Assembly: GCA_964619585.1 (NCBI GenBank)
Contig: CAZUCO010000001.1
Span: 381,091 to 445,090 of the forward strand
DNA from: JASLCR01 sp964619585
GTDB lineage: Bacteria; Patescibacteriota; Saccharimonadia; Saccharimonadales; Saccharimonadaceae
DNA length: 64,000 nt
Reading direction: 5' to 3'
The notes under the pieces are model-generated. The model was not told the origin of the DNA. It did no database searches and saw nothing but the letters and a program-made list of their open reading frames with translations. How positions within the stretch are numbered: the stretch's first letter is position 1; each line of letters opens with the position of its first letter. This document shows, piece by piece, positions 50,368-59,205 of the stretch. Position numbers and translations under genes: made by a program.

Positions 50368-52308
50368 ATGCACTACTACGAGGTAGCTCCCAACAAGATT
50401 GTACGCTCAGGCATCGATACATTTACGTATCATAGTGACGGCTTGCTGTCAGTCGGACAAATTGTGGAGATTCCAGTCGGCAAAGCTACGACCATTGGTG
50501 TCGTCATGAAGAAGGTGAGCCAACCTTCATTTACCACAAAGGCTCTGAGTATCATCCAAAATATCGCACCGCTTCCCGCCCACCTAGTCGGACTCGCCGA
50601 GTGGATGGCGTTCTACTACGCTACACCGCTTGCAACAGTTCTACAAACTATACTACCGCGTGGCGTCACCAAAAAACGTCGAATTAAAGAGAGGTCAACA
50701 ACCTCCTCTACTCGTAAACGAACAAAATTTGTGCTCAACCCCGATCAGCAATCTGCCGTAGATATAATAGGGGCAGTACCCGCAGGTACCCTGCTTTTGC
50801 ATGGCATAACCGGCTCAGGAAAAACAGCCGTCTACATCGAAGCCGCCAAAGCAGCTCTTGCCGAAAACAAATCTGCTATTATTCTCGTGCCTGAGATCGC
50901 ACTCACCTCACAGCTAGTAGCTGAGTTTTCGCACTATTTCTCTGATATATTACTCACCCATTCCCGTCAGACGGAAGCAGAACGCCATACCGTGTGGAGT
51001 GAGGCGCTCGATAGCAAAGTACCTCGTATCGCAATTGGCCCACGATCTGCCCTCTTTCTCCCACTCAAAGACCTTGGTCTAGTCATTGTCGATGAGTGTC
51101 ACGAACCGAGCTTTCAGCAAGAGCAAGCCCCTCGCTATTCAGCCCTACGCACAGGTGCAAAACTCGTCGAACTCACAGGAGGCAAAATGATTCTTGGAAG
51201 TGCCACCCCGCTTATTAGTGACTATTACCTCGCGTCAAAAACTGATCGTCCTATCATCAGCCTTCCTCGCCTTGCTGACAGCGAGGCAATCAGCCCGACC
51301 ATTTCCCTTGTCGACATGACAAAGCGTACCCACTTCTCACAGCACCGCTTCCTGTCAAACCAGTTACTTGCTCAACTTGAACAAACATTTGCCAACGGCA
51401 AACAAGCCCTTATCTTTCACAATCGTCGCGGTAGCGCTTCCACTACGCTATGCGAAAACTGCGGCTGGCAAGCAGGCTGTCCACGCTGCTATGTACCGCT
51501 CACATTGCACGCCGACACACATCAGCTACGATGTCACATTTGTGGCTTCAAAGATCGTGTTCCTACTTCATGCCCTGAGTGTGGACATGCCAACATCATC
51601 CACAAGGGCATTGGTACAAAATTAATTGAAAGCGAGTTACGACGGCTCTTTCCAAAGCAAGTTATCGCCCGTTTTGACGGTGACAGCGCAGACGATGATT
51701 CTGTTGAAGCACACTACCAAGAGCTCTACGATGGCAAAATCGATATTATTATCGGCACCCAGGTAGTAGCTAAAGGCTTGGATCTTCCTCATCTTCGCAC
51801 CGTTGGAGTGGTGCAAGCCGATGCCGGCTTGAGTCTACCTGACTACATGGCACCAGAGCGAACCTTTCAACTGCTTAGCCAGGTAATCGGCCGCGTGGGC
51901 CGAACGCATCATCAAACAAATGTTATCGTTCAAAGCTATCAGCCGACTCATCCAGCCGTTACCGATGGGCTGCAGCAAAACTACCAAGAATTCTACACTC
52001 GTACAATCGCACTCCGTCGGCAAACAAACTTTCCACCTTTTCGTTTCCTTCTCAAACTCACCTGCATCTACAAAACCGAAAAGGCTGCTATCAAAAACGC
52101 CCAAGCAGTCGCCAAAATACTAACCAACCACCTACCTAGCAATGCTGAGATTCTAGGTCCAACACCGGCATTCTATGAACGGCAACGTGATACATATCGC
52201 TGGCAACTAGTGGTGAAGTCATCGTCACGAGCCGACCTTCTCAAGCTTCTCCAATATGTTCCCCGTCAGCATTGGCAGTATGAACTTGATCCACTCAGCC
52301 TTCTCTAG
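50368..52308 (+). CDS. priA: Primosomal protein N' (replication restart helicase PriA)
   Basis: 646 residues from the ATG at 50368. The N-terminal DNA-binding domain (about 1-100) is followed by a superfamily 2 helicase with Walker A HGITGSGKTAVYIEA, motif II VIVDECHEPSF (DECH in place of DEAH) and the two-zinc insert with eight Cys (CENCGW, CPRC, CHICGF, CPECGH). Motif VI QVIGRVGR is intact. Starts upstream (50332) precede the promoter and are not used. Confidence 0.94.
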   Translation: MHYYEVAPNKIVRSGIDTFTYHSDGLLSVGQIVEIPVGKATTIGVVMKKVSQPSFTTKALSIIQNIAPLPAHLVGLAEWMAFYYATPLATVLQTILPRGVTKKRRIKERSTTSSTRKRTKFVLNPDQQSAVDIIGAVPAGTLLLHGITGSGKTAVYIEAAKAALAENKSAIILVPEIALTSQLVAEFSHYFSDILLTHSRQTEAERHTVWSEALDSKVPRIAIGPRSALFLPLKDLGLVIVDECHEPSFQQEQAPRYSALRTGAKLVELTGGKMILGSATPLISDYYLASKTDRPIISLPRLADSEAISPTISLVDMTKRTHFSQHRFLSNQLLAQLEQTFANGKQALIFHNRRGSASTTLCENCGWQAGCPRCYVPLTLHADTHQLRCHICGFKDRVPTSCPECGHANIIHKGIGTKLIESELRRLFPKQVIARFDGDSADDDSVEAHYQELYDGKIDIIIGTQVVAKGLDLPHLRTVGVVQADAGLSLPDYMAPERTFQLLSQVIGRVGRTHHQTNVIVQSYQPTHPAVTDGLQQNYQEFYTRTIALRRQTNFPPFRFLLKLTCIYKTEKAAIKNAQAVAKILTNHLPSNAEILGPTPAFYERQRDTYRWQLVVKSSSRADLLKLLQYVPRQHWQYELDPLSLL

Positions 52309-52328
52309 GTTGGCACTATCTTATCTGT

Positions 52329-52334
52329 TACAAT
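52329..52334 (+). promoter_or_regulatory. def-fmt extended -10
   Basis: TGT-TACAAT, 7 bases (AGGCTTA), ATG at 52342. Confidence 0.7.
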
Positions 52335-52341
52335 AGGCTTA

Positions 52342-52917
52342 ATGAAAAAAGAAGACATCATCACGTTGCCAAATCCTCACTTGCGACAAAAATCGCTAAA
52401 AGTACACGTCATCACACCTGAGACACTGCAACTGATCGATGATATGACCGAGGCAGCGCTCGACTGGGAAGCATCTCGACCACATGAAATTTCTGCCGCA
52501 CTTGCTGCAGTGCAGGTCGATCGCCTCGAACGCGTGGTTATCATCCGAAGCGACTTCGACAACAAGGAAGATGATGAATTCACCGCCCTGATTAATCCGG
52601 AAATCGTAAAGACTGAAGGAACACAAATCGCAGACTACGAAGGCTGCCTCAGTGTCAGTAAAGTATATGGTAAAGTGCCTCGTTGGAGTCGGGTGCGAGT
52701 TAAGGCACTTGATATCGAGGGCAATGAGATCCGGCTCAAAGCTGATGGCTTCCTTGCACGAGTCTTGCAGCATGAGATCGATCATACCAAGGGTATCTGT
52801 TTTATCGACCACATTAAAGACAAGAAAGATGCATTCTATACGCTCGACGATAAAGGAGCGTTGCAGCCTCTTGATTATGAAGAACATATCGCAGAAAATC
52901 ATATTCTTTGGGACTGA
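52342..52917 (+). CDS. def: Peptide deformylase
   Basis: 191 residues. The three motifs are EISAALAAVQVDR (motif I, with AALAAVQV for the usual GLAAPQV), EGCLSV (motif II, metal Cys) and QHEIDHTKG (motif III, HExxH). It removes the formyl group from nascent Met. The C-terminus overlaps fmt by 41 bases, so both activities on formyl-Met are produced together. The message is predicted leaderless. Confidence 0.93.
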   Translation: MKKEDIITLPNPHLRQKSLKVHVITPETLQLIDDMTEAALDWEASRPHEISAALAAVQVDRLERVVIIRSDFDNKEDDEFTALINPEIVKTEGTQIADYEGCLSVSKVYGKVPRWSRVRVKALDIEGNEIRLKADGFLARVLQHEIDHTKGICFIDHIKDKKDAFYTLDDKGALQPLDYEEHIAENHILWD

Positions 52918-53806
52918 AGACTTTAGCGCCCACTTTCTTAGCGCACTCATTGACGCCGAGTACGATATTGCCGCGGTAGTCACAAAACCAGACACACCAA
53001 AAGGCCGCGGCCACAAAGTTATTCCGCCCTCGGTGAAAGTAATCGCTAACACACATAGTATTCCAGTCTGGCAACCGGCTAAGCTAGCCGATATTACAGA
53101 AGATATCAAAGCCCTAAGCCAAGTCGCGGGAGTTTTAGTAAGTTACGGAAAGATTGTCCCAAAGTCTATCATCGATCTCTTCAGTCCTGGGATCATCAAT
53201 GTTCACCCATCACTTCTGCCAAAATATCGCGGTCCTTCGCCAGTTGAGTCAGCTATCCTACACGGTGATACCGAAACGGGCGTATCGATCATGCAATTGT
53301 CCGCCGCGATGGATGCGGGCCCGGTCTATCACGAGGAGCCCTACACAATCTTGCCCAACACTTCAAAACAAGCCTTATATCACGATCTCTCCACGTTAGG
53401 CACAAATGCACTCTTAAAATCCTTACCTGATATCCTAGATGGGACGCTGCAGCCCATATCTCAAGATGACAGCCAAGCAACCTACTGTCAGCTCATCAAA
53501 AAAACCGACAGCGTAATTGACTGGCATAAGCCCGCCGAGATACTTGAGCGTGAAATCCGAGCTTACAAGGGTTGGCCAGGTAGCCGTACCTTACTTGGTA
53601 GTACTGAAGTGATTATTACCGAAGCCCACGTCGGACCAGCAAACACCCACGAGCTAGGCTATCTTGAAGTTGTTGAGGATGGCAACACCAAGCTACTCAT
53701 GATTGGCACAGCGAAAGACTATTTAGTTATCGACAAAATCAAACCAGTAGGCAAAAAAGAAATGCCCATCGGGGCATTTCTGGCAGGCTACAGAGACAAG
53801 CTCTAA
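52877..53806 (+). CDS. fmt: Methionyl-tRNA formyltransferase
   Basis: 309 residues from the ATG at 52877 (KNISQKIIFFGTEDFSAHFL). A longer frame covers most of def but has no meaning. KPDTPKGRGHKVIPPSVK, the SLLPKYRGPSPVESAILHGD catalytic region (HPSLLPKYRGPSPV with Asn-His-Asp) and GVSIMQLSAAMDAGP are the family motifs; the C-terminal domain has RAYKGWPGSRT. The start lies inside def, an unusually long overlap. Confidence 0.92.
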   Translation: MKNISQKIIFFGTEDFSAHFLSALIDAEYDIAAVVTKPDTPKGRGHKVIPPSVKVIANTHSIPVWQPAKLADITEDIKALSQVAGVLVSYGKIVPKSIIDLFSPGIINVHPSLLPKYRGPSPVESAILHGDTETGVSIMQLSAAMDAGPVYHEEPYTILPNTSKQALYHDLSTLGTNALLKSLPDILDGTLQPISQDDSQATYCQLIKKTDSVIDWHKPAEILEREIRAYKGWPGSRTLLGSTEVIITEAHVGPANTHELGYLEVVEDGNTKLLMIGTAKDYLVIDKIKPVGKKEMPIGAFLAGYRDKL

Positions 53807-54327
53807 GTTGCCATTGGTGGCATACGCTGGTCGTCGGCCGTCTGAGATAGTGTCTCGGGCTGTGACTGGCCACCATTGTCAGCTGGAGCAGCTTGCTGCT
53901 GCGCAGCCATTCCCCCCAAGATAGCATCTCGATTAGTCATAATCTCTTTTTTCAGCTCGTCAAGAACTGCTGCGACCACATCGCGATAATCAGGTCGATT
54001 CACCTCAAGCCATTTGGTGGCAGTGTACTCAGCCACCAGGCGAGGATCATCAGCTGGCAAATTTGTCGCCTGCTGTAGCTTCATAAAAGCCTGATCCTGG
54101 ACATAGCTTGGCGCATGTTGCGATAGCCACTCCATGATTTTGTCCTGTTTACGATCAATGATCTGCTCAAATTCTTCAAGCTGCGCATCACTCAAGCCGT
54201 CAGACAAACGAGTACCTACCCGAAGCTCAAGCTCGCTATAAATATGCTGCAAAAATGGCTTTTTTTGCTCTTCTGGAAGTCCGTCAAGTCCGATATCTTT
54301 CAAAAATTGATCGTCTAATCGAAACAT
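53803..54327 (-). CDS. DUF5663-like protein
   Basis: 174 residues. FLKDIGLDGLPEEQKKPFLQ then HIYSELELRVGTRLSDGLSD is the kind of N-terminal unit I associate with DUF5663, seen mainly in Patescibacteria; a helical middle and a Gln/Pro/Ala-rich tail follow. No signal or membrane segment. AAAGGGG gives a good ribosome binding site. Its end overlaps the fmt end by 4 bases (convergent). Confidence 0.75.
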   Translation of the reverse strand: MFRLDDQFLKDIGLDGLPEEQKKPFLQHIYSELELRVGTRLSDGLSDAQLEEFEQIIDRKQDKIMEWLSQHAPSYVQDQAFMKLQQATNLPADDPRLVAEYTATKWLEVNRPDYRDVVAAVLDELKKEIMTNRDAILGGMAAQQQAAPADNGGQSQPETLSQTADDQRMPPMAT

Positions 54328-54426
54328 CTTATCCCCTTTGTATTACGATTACTCCTATTGTAACAATGTTATGACCTAGCCGTAAAGACGTCTTGTCTAG
54401 CTATCACATAGCTCGCAAGCTAGCTA

Positions 54427-55551
54427 CTACCCTTGATCGCCGGGAAAGATTTCGTCAAACTCTTTGGTAGGCGCTGGAGTCGGTGGTGTTGGTTCAATTT
54501 GCTCAGTGGGCTGTTCCTTTGGTGTATCAGATTCACCCGATCCTATGCCATTCATAAGCGGTATAGCCGTCAGAACTGTGGTAGCCAAGGCAAAACCGAC
54601 ACGGCGGCGGCGCGCGCCTCTATGTTCTGCTTTCAACTGCTTATCCTGCATGGCCTCAAGTTCAGCTAGCATTAGCTTAAGTGCAATCGTTACCCGCGCA
54701 TTTTTTATATCAAATCCAGGTTCATCAAGCTCTTCTTCAAGCTGTTTTACTGCATCGTAACGCGCCTGTTCAAGCTGAGAGTAGGTACCCACACGGTACT
54801 TTTTCTTATTCTCATCCATCCAGTCAATTGCACGCACCCGTACGACCCCGCGAGTGTCAGCATCATTCTCGGTAGTATCAAGATGCAGTCTATTCATCAG
54901 TAGCGCGACTCTTGACTCTGCGTCGCTGACGCCCTCAAACTGCCCACCACCCTTGAATGATCGCTCAATATCTTTGCGTGAGGGTTTTGTACGTTTCGCC
55001 ATACCCATCATGCCCAGACCACCAGCGACAAGAGCCGGCTCTGCAATACCTAGATGAACCACCGATGAGCCTACCCCAAGAGCAACCCCACCCATGCCAT
55101 ATGCAGCATATGATGCAAGCTCTTTTGTCCGGCTTGAATCTTTATTATGATCACCATACACGGCTTGTATCGCACCAAACTCGCGCCATTCCTCACCTAT
55201 CATTTCCACCAAATGGGTATTGTCAGAGTCAGCCTCATGCTCAAGCACGCGCTGCAGATCACCCAGATATTCCTCGGCTAGTTCATCTGTCGACGCAGGC
55301 ATAGGTGGCTCACTGCCGCGAGTTTGCTCGACCTTCTTTCGCTTTAGTCGGCCCCTTATGGTAGCAGCCAGCGGGTTCTCTATAATGCGCTTATCGAGTG
55401 ATTTTATATAGTCACGACGACTCTCTGCAAGATCGGCCTGAAGTCGTTGCAGTTGCAGCGTTTCCTCTGCTGCCTGGGCGTCATTGTCGCCACCGTTACC
55501 GTGCAGTTCTTTCCTACGGCTTAGGTCTACAGCACCACGTTCATTAACCAT
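54427..55551 (-). CDS. Large membrane-associated protein of unknown function
   Basis: 374 residues. A long charged helical N-terminus (about 25-75, LQLQRLQADLAESRRDYIKS) probably forms a coiled coil. A hydrophobic patch lies at about 150-185 (YAAYGMGGVALGVGSSVVHL), and a single helix near 325-345 (RVGFALATTVLTAIPLMNGI) precedes a Pro/Thr-rich tail ending FDEIFPGDQG. The layout suggests a membrane protein with its tail outside. No family recognised. Confidence 0.75.
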   Translation of the reverse strand: MVNERGAVDLSRRKELHGNGGDNDAQAAEETLQLQRLQADLAESRRDYIKSLDKRIIENPLAATIRGRLKRKKVEQTRGSEPPMPASTDELAEEYLGDLQRVLEHEADSDNTHLVEMIGEEWREFGAIQAVYGDHNKDSSRTKELASYAAYGMGGVALGVGSSVVHLGIAEPALVAGGLGMMGMAKRTKPSRKDIERSFKGGGQFEGVSDAESRVALLMNRLHLDTTENDADTRGVVRVRAIDWMDENKKKYRVGTYSQLEQARYDAVKQLEEELDEPGFDIKNARVTIALKLMLAELEAMQDKQLKAEHRGARRRRVGFALATTVLTAIPLMNGIGSGESDTPKEQPTEQIEPTPPTPAPTKEFDEIFPGDQG

Positions 55552-55599
55552 TAGTAGCTCCTTGTCTTCGTGATCAATATATTCTTCATTACTAATAGT

Positions 55600-55628
55600 A
55601 TTATATCATACAGTTGATATAATTGCAA
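55600..55628 (-). promoter_or_regulatory. Promoter of the 374-residue membrane protein gene
   Basis: TTGCAA, 17-base spacer, TATAAT; predicted start near 55593, leaving a 42-base leader with AAGGAG before the ATG. Confidence 0.8.
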
Positions 55629-55655
55629 TATAGTGATGGGTCTTACAGCTATAGG

Positions 55656-57425
55656 CTAGCTGAGCGTTCGTTTGACGATTTCACGCGTAAAGAATTCAAG
55701 TATGTCACCTTCTTCAAGTAGTAGCTTCTTATCAGTTTTCAGCGATAGACCACACATCTCACCTTCGAAGACCTCTTTGGCTTCAACTTGTTGGCGCTGC
55801 ACCTTACTCACCTCTACTTCGGCTACCTGCTCCTTGCCACGCTTGACACGGGCCATGATGCCGGTAGTTACCTTACCACTGGTCACCTCTCCACCAGCGA
55901 TTACCTCATCCTTGAGAGTACGGAATATGCCTTTGATTGTCAGTGTACCAATCTCTGTCTCAACAACTTCTGGCGCAAGCAGCTCCTCCATCGAATGCTT
56001 TGCATCATCAAGCAACTCATAGATTACCTTATAGATGCGAACTGGGATCTTGTCTCTTGTTGCCTGACGCTTGACGGCTGGAGGTAGTTCAACATTAAAT
56101 CCATATACAACCGTATTCTCGTTAGCAGCCAGATGAATATCATTTTCTGAGATGTTTCCTACGCCACTCCCTACGATTCGGAGCGTCACTTGGCCCTCAG
56201 TATCGATCAACTTCAAGCTATCAATGACAGACGTAAGTGATCCCTGCACGTCGGCTTTTACGATCACGTTAAACTGTGCCGCCTCTCGATCCTGACTCAT
56301 AAGCTTCAAGATGTCTGCACTTGTCACATTGGTGCTTGCCGCGGCTTTTTCACGCTCAATCCGGGCTTGCACCGTTGCCTGACGAGCTTCTTTTTCGCTT
56401 TTGACAATACCAAATGTGTCGCCAAATTGCGGAAGTTCTTTAAAGCCAGTAACTGTCACAGGAGTTGATGGACCAGCTTCCTTCACTGCTTTACCGGTGA
56501 AATCAAGCAACGTACGCACCTTGCCGTAGGAGGTACCCGCTACCAAATATTGACCCGGCTTAAGTGTACCCTGCTCTACGAGTAGTCCAACTACTGATCC
56601 ACGACCAGTCTCCATATGTGCCTCAATCACAAGTCCTTCAGCCGGCACATCGTAGTCGGCCTTCAGCTCTTCAAGGTCAGAAACAAGTAAGACACTCTCG
56701 AGGAGTTTGTCGATCCCTTGGCCAGTTTTTGCACTTACCTCAACCATGATTGTATCGCCACCCCATTCCTCTGGGTTAAGCTTGTGCTCACTAGCAAGCT
56801 GCGTCATCACCAACTGTGGGTTGGCTGTTTCTTTGTCGATCTTGTTGATTGCGACAACGATTTTTGCGTTGGCCTCATTCGCAAATCGAATCGCCTCAAT
56901 CGTTTGTGGCTTCACTCCATCATCGGCAGCTACGACAATTACCACTACATCAGTAAGTGTCGCCCCATGCTGCCTGAGCGCGGCAAATGCCTCGTGCCCT
57001 GGCGTATCCAGGAGGGTCATAGTTCGGCCTCCATGCTGAGCCTGATAAGCACTAATGTGCTGGGTGATTCCACCGGCCTCACCTTCGACCACTTTTTGCC
57101 CCAAGATTGCATCAAGTAGACTGGTTTTACCATGGTCAACATGACCCATCACTGCAACAATAGGTGGTCGCTCTGTCGCACTGTCACTGATTTGATGAAC
57201 TCGCTTCTCAGGAGTGTTTGAAACCTCTTTTTTCTCAAGGCTTACATCGAGCCCAAGCTCTTCGACGATGATAGATGCTGTCTCAAAATCAATCCGTTGA
57301 TTGATCGTTGCCGCTATTCCGTTCTTGAACAACTCACCAACCAGTGTTGTCACTGGAAGATTAAGCGTTTCTGCAAGCTCACCAACCGTAATCGAACCGG
57401 CAATAGATACAATTTTCTCAGCCAT
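55656..57425 (-). CDS. infB: Translation initiation factor IF-2, short form
   Basis: 589 residues, shorter than E. coli IF-2 (890) because the long N-terminal region is absent. A single IF2_N domain (about 1-55) precedes the GTPase with VMGHVDHGKTSLLDAIL (G1), DTPGHEAF (G3) and AINKIDKE (G4), then domains II-IV. It places initiator tRNA on the ribosome. AAGGGAGCAGTTC is the ribosome binding site; the gene follows rpsA by 45 bases. Confidence 0.97.
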   Translation of the reverse strand: MAEKIVSIAGSITVGELAETLNLPVTTLVGELFKNGIAATINQRIDFETASIIVEELGLDVSLEKKEVSNTPEKRVHQISDSATERPPIVAVMGHVDHGKTSLLDAILGQKVVEGEAGGITQHISAYQAQHGGRTMTLLDTPGHEAFAALRQHGATLTDVVVIVVAADDGVKPQTIEAIRFANEANAKIVVAINKIDKETANPQLVMTQLASEHKLNPEEWGGDTIMVEVSAKTGQGIDKLLESVLLVSDLEELKADYDVPAEGLVIEAHMETGRGSVVGLLVEQGTLKPGQYLVAGTSYGKVRTLLDFTGKAVKEAGPSTPVTVTGFKELPQFGDTFGIVKSEKEARQATVQARIEREKAAASTNVTSADILKLMSQDREAAQFNVIVKADVQGSLTSVIDSLKLIDTEGQVTLRIVGSGVGNISENDIHLAANENTVVYGFNVELPPAVKRQATRDKIPVRIYKVIYELLDDAKHSMEELLAPEVVETEIGTLTIKGIFRTLKDEVIAGGEVTSGKVTTGIMARVKRGKEQVAEVEVSKVQRQQVEAKEVFEGEMCGLSLKTDKKLLLEEGDILEFFTREIVKRTLS

Positions 57426-57470
57426 GAACTGCTCCCTTCTGCCGGATTGATGGTCGGCGCTTTACTTACA

Positions 57471-58547
57471 TTACTTACTTTTCTTCTTGTTCAAACTAAG
57501 TGAAATCTTGCGATTTTCTTTTTCGATATCAAGTACAACGAATTCTTTTCGTTCATTGAGGGTAAATACCTTTTCAGGATCAGCGTCGTTGCCACTTCCA
57601 AGCTCTGAAATGTGGACCAACGCTTCAACCGCTGGGCTAATCTGCACGAATGCACCAAACGGCGTAATACGTGTCACTGTACCTTCAACTACATCGCCAG
57701 ACTTGATACGCTCTACTTCATCAAGCCATGGGTCTTGAGTAAGTTGCTTCATGCTGAGGCTCAGTCGTTCTTTATCAATAGAGATAATCTTTGCTTCGAT
57801 CGTCTCGCCTACTTTTACATAGTCGCTCGGGTTGTTGACACGCTCCCAGCTAATTTCTGAGATGTGAACCAAACCTTCAATGCCTTCAACGTTGACGAAT
57901 ACACCAAAGTCAACGACGCCAGTGACGACACCCTTTACTGTGTCCCCTACCTTTAGTTTCTCAAAGCGCTCAGCAAGACCGTCTTTGATTGCTTCTTTTT
58001 CAGAGAAAATCAATTTGTTTGCCTTACGGTCGGCGTCAAGAATACGAACCTTAAGTGTTTGGCTTGTCAACGCGTTGAGGCGCTGTAGGATTTCGTCTTT
58101 GTCGCTGCTGCCTACGCGTGGGTAGTGCTCAGCTGATAGTTGTGAAACCGGTAGGAATCCGCGAACACCTTCGTACTCTACGAGTAGACCACCGCGGTTT
58201 GCGTCATATGGAACAACTTCCAGAATTTCACCAGCCTCTTGCTTGGCAATAACGTCTTCCCAGCCCTTATCTTTAGCAGCCTTACGAAGGCTGAGTAGGC
58301 TGTAACCATTGTCCAGCTCAGTGTCGACAACACTTGCGGTAACTTCATCACCTTCCTTGAGTTGACGTGACATACCAACCTCACGACGTGGAACAAATCC
58401 AACACCGAGTGGACCGAGATCAAGAAGTACCTCGTGCTTCTTCACCGACAGTATCTTACCAGTTACTGTTTCACCAACTGCTAGCTGCAGACTTGCTCCT
58501 GCATCAGCCAATAGGTCATCCATTGTTAATGGGGCTTTTGTAGCCAT
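57471..58547 (-). CDS. rpsA: 30S ribosomal protein S1 (four S1 domains)
   Basis: 358 residues, with four S1 RNA-binding repeats: about 18-85 (GETVTGKILSVKKHEVLLDL), 102-170, 193-262 (GDTVKGVVTGVVDFGVFVNV) and 279-350 (GDVVEGTVTRITPFGAFVQI). E. coli S1 has six. With leaderless messages so common here, its role in start selection may be reduced, but this is inference. It precedes infB. Confidence 0.95.
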   Translation of the reverse strand: MATKAPLTMDDLLADAGASLQLAVGETVTGKILSVKKHEVLLDLGPLGVGFVPRREVGMSRQLKEGDEVTASVVDTELDNGYSLLSLRKAAKDKGWEDVIAKQEAGEILEVVPYDANRGGLLVEYEGVRGFLPVSQLSAEHYPRVGSSDKDEILQRLNALTSQTLKVRILDADRKANKLIFSEKEAIKDGLAERFEKLKVGDTVKGVVTGVVDFGVFVNVEGIEGLVHISEISWERVNNPSDYVKVGETIEAKIISIDKERLSLSMKQLTQDPWLDEVERIKSGDVVEGTVTRITPFGAFVQISPAVEALVHISELGSGNDADPEKVFTLNERKEFVVLDIEKENRKISLSLNKKKSK

Positions 58548-58639
58548 AATATTATTAAGACTCCTCTTCTTACTTATTATTTACCGTGAAGCTGCCTCTC
58601 TTGAGGGTCCTCGCTAGACAACTCCATAGATCATCCCCT

Positions 58640-58668
58640 ATTGTACGCCAAGAGACGCTATCTGTAAA
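58640..58668 (-). promoter_or_regulatory. rpsA-infB promoter
   Basis: TTTACA, 17-base spacer, TACAAT; start near 58633, leaving an 85-base leader that holds a six-codon ORF (M-I-Y-G-V-V-stop) and ends with AGAGGAG. Confidence 0.75.
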
Positions 58669-58669
58669 G

Positions 58670-59122
58670 CTAGAGGTGGCGTCGTGATTGGATATACGCA
58701 GCAACTGCTACTGTGAGTAAGCCGACACCTGCTAGTTGCCCTAGAACGTCTTCTGGACCTGTCTTTGGTAGGTCACCAGCGACCTTTGTTTCGCTTGCAT
58801 CGTCCTTGGCATTCGTTGAAGATGACGTCCCGTCAAATACCTTTGTTGAACCTGGGTTGCTTTTCTCAGTTTGCCCTGCCTGAGATGGCGTACCCGTAGT
58901 AGTTTCTTTGCTAGTGTCGGGCTTCTTGTCTTCACTTTGAGGCTTGTCGTCCTTGGAGTCCGAGGCAGGCTTCTGCTCACTGGTACTCACCTCTTTAGTA
59001 CTACCATCAGAGGACTGGTTCTTGAGATAATAAAGCCCGGCAAGCACACCCAGTGCCAAAATAGCACCAACCACCACAAAACTTACGATCCATCCACCTT
59101 GCTGCTGATATTTCCTCGTCAT
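58670..59122 (-). CDS. LPXTG-anchored surface protein
   Basis: 150 residues from the ATG at 59122 (GAGG 5-6 bases upstream); a longer frame is not needed. An N-terminal helix (IVSFVVVGAILALGVLAGLY) serves as signal or anchor, followed by about 80 residues rich in Ser, Lys, Asp and Thr, then LPKTG at about 117-121, a hydrophobic stretch and the tail SRRHL: a complete sortase sorting signal. No sortase gene lies in this window. Confidence 0.88.
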   Translation of the reverse strand: MTRKYQQQGGWIVSFVVVGAILALGVLAGLYYLKNQSSDGSTKEVSTSEQKPASDSKDDKPQSEDKKPDTSKETTTGTPSQAGQTEKSNPGSTKVFDGTSSSTNAKDDASETKVAGDLPKTGPEDVLGQLAGVGLLTVAVAAYIQSRRHL

Positions 59123-59149
59123 AGACACCTCTAATTCGTATTTAAATAT

Positions 59150-59178
59150 ACTATAGCACTGATTTACAAACTTCGCAA
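59150..59178 (-). promoter_or_regulatory. Promoter of the LPXTG protein gene
   Basis: TTGCGA, 17-base spacer, TGC-TATAGT; start near 59143. The -35 half overlaps the divergent ROK promoter region. Confidence 0.75.
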
Positions 59179-59193
59179 GGCTTATGTACATGT

Positions 59194-59199
59194 TACACT
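59194..59199 (+). promoter_or_regulatory. ROK gene extended -10
   Basis: TGT-TACACT, 6 bases, ATG at 59206. Confidence 0.6.
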
Positions 59200-59205
59200 A
59201 CTACT

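Noticed and set aside
52652..52876. Upstream extension of the fmt frame
   Set aside because: It lies inside def and encodes no Fmt-like sequence; the protein begins at KNISQKIIFFG.
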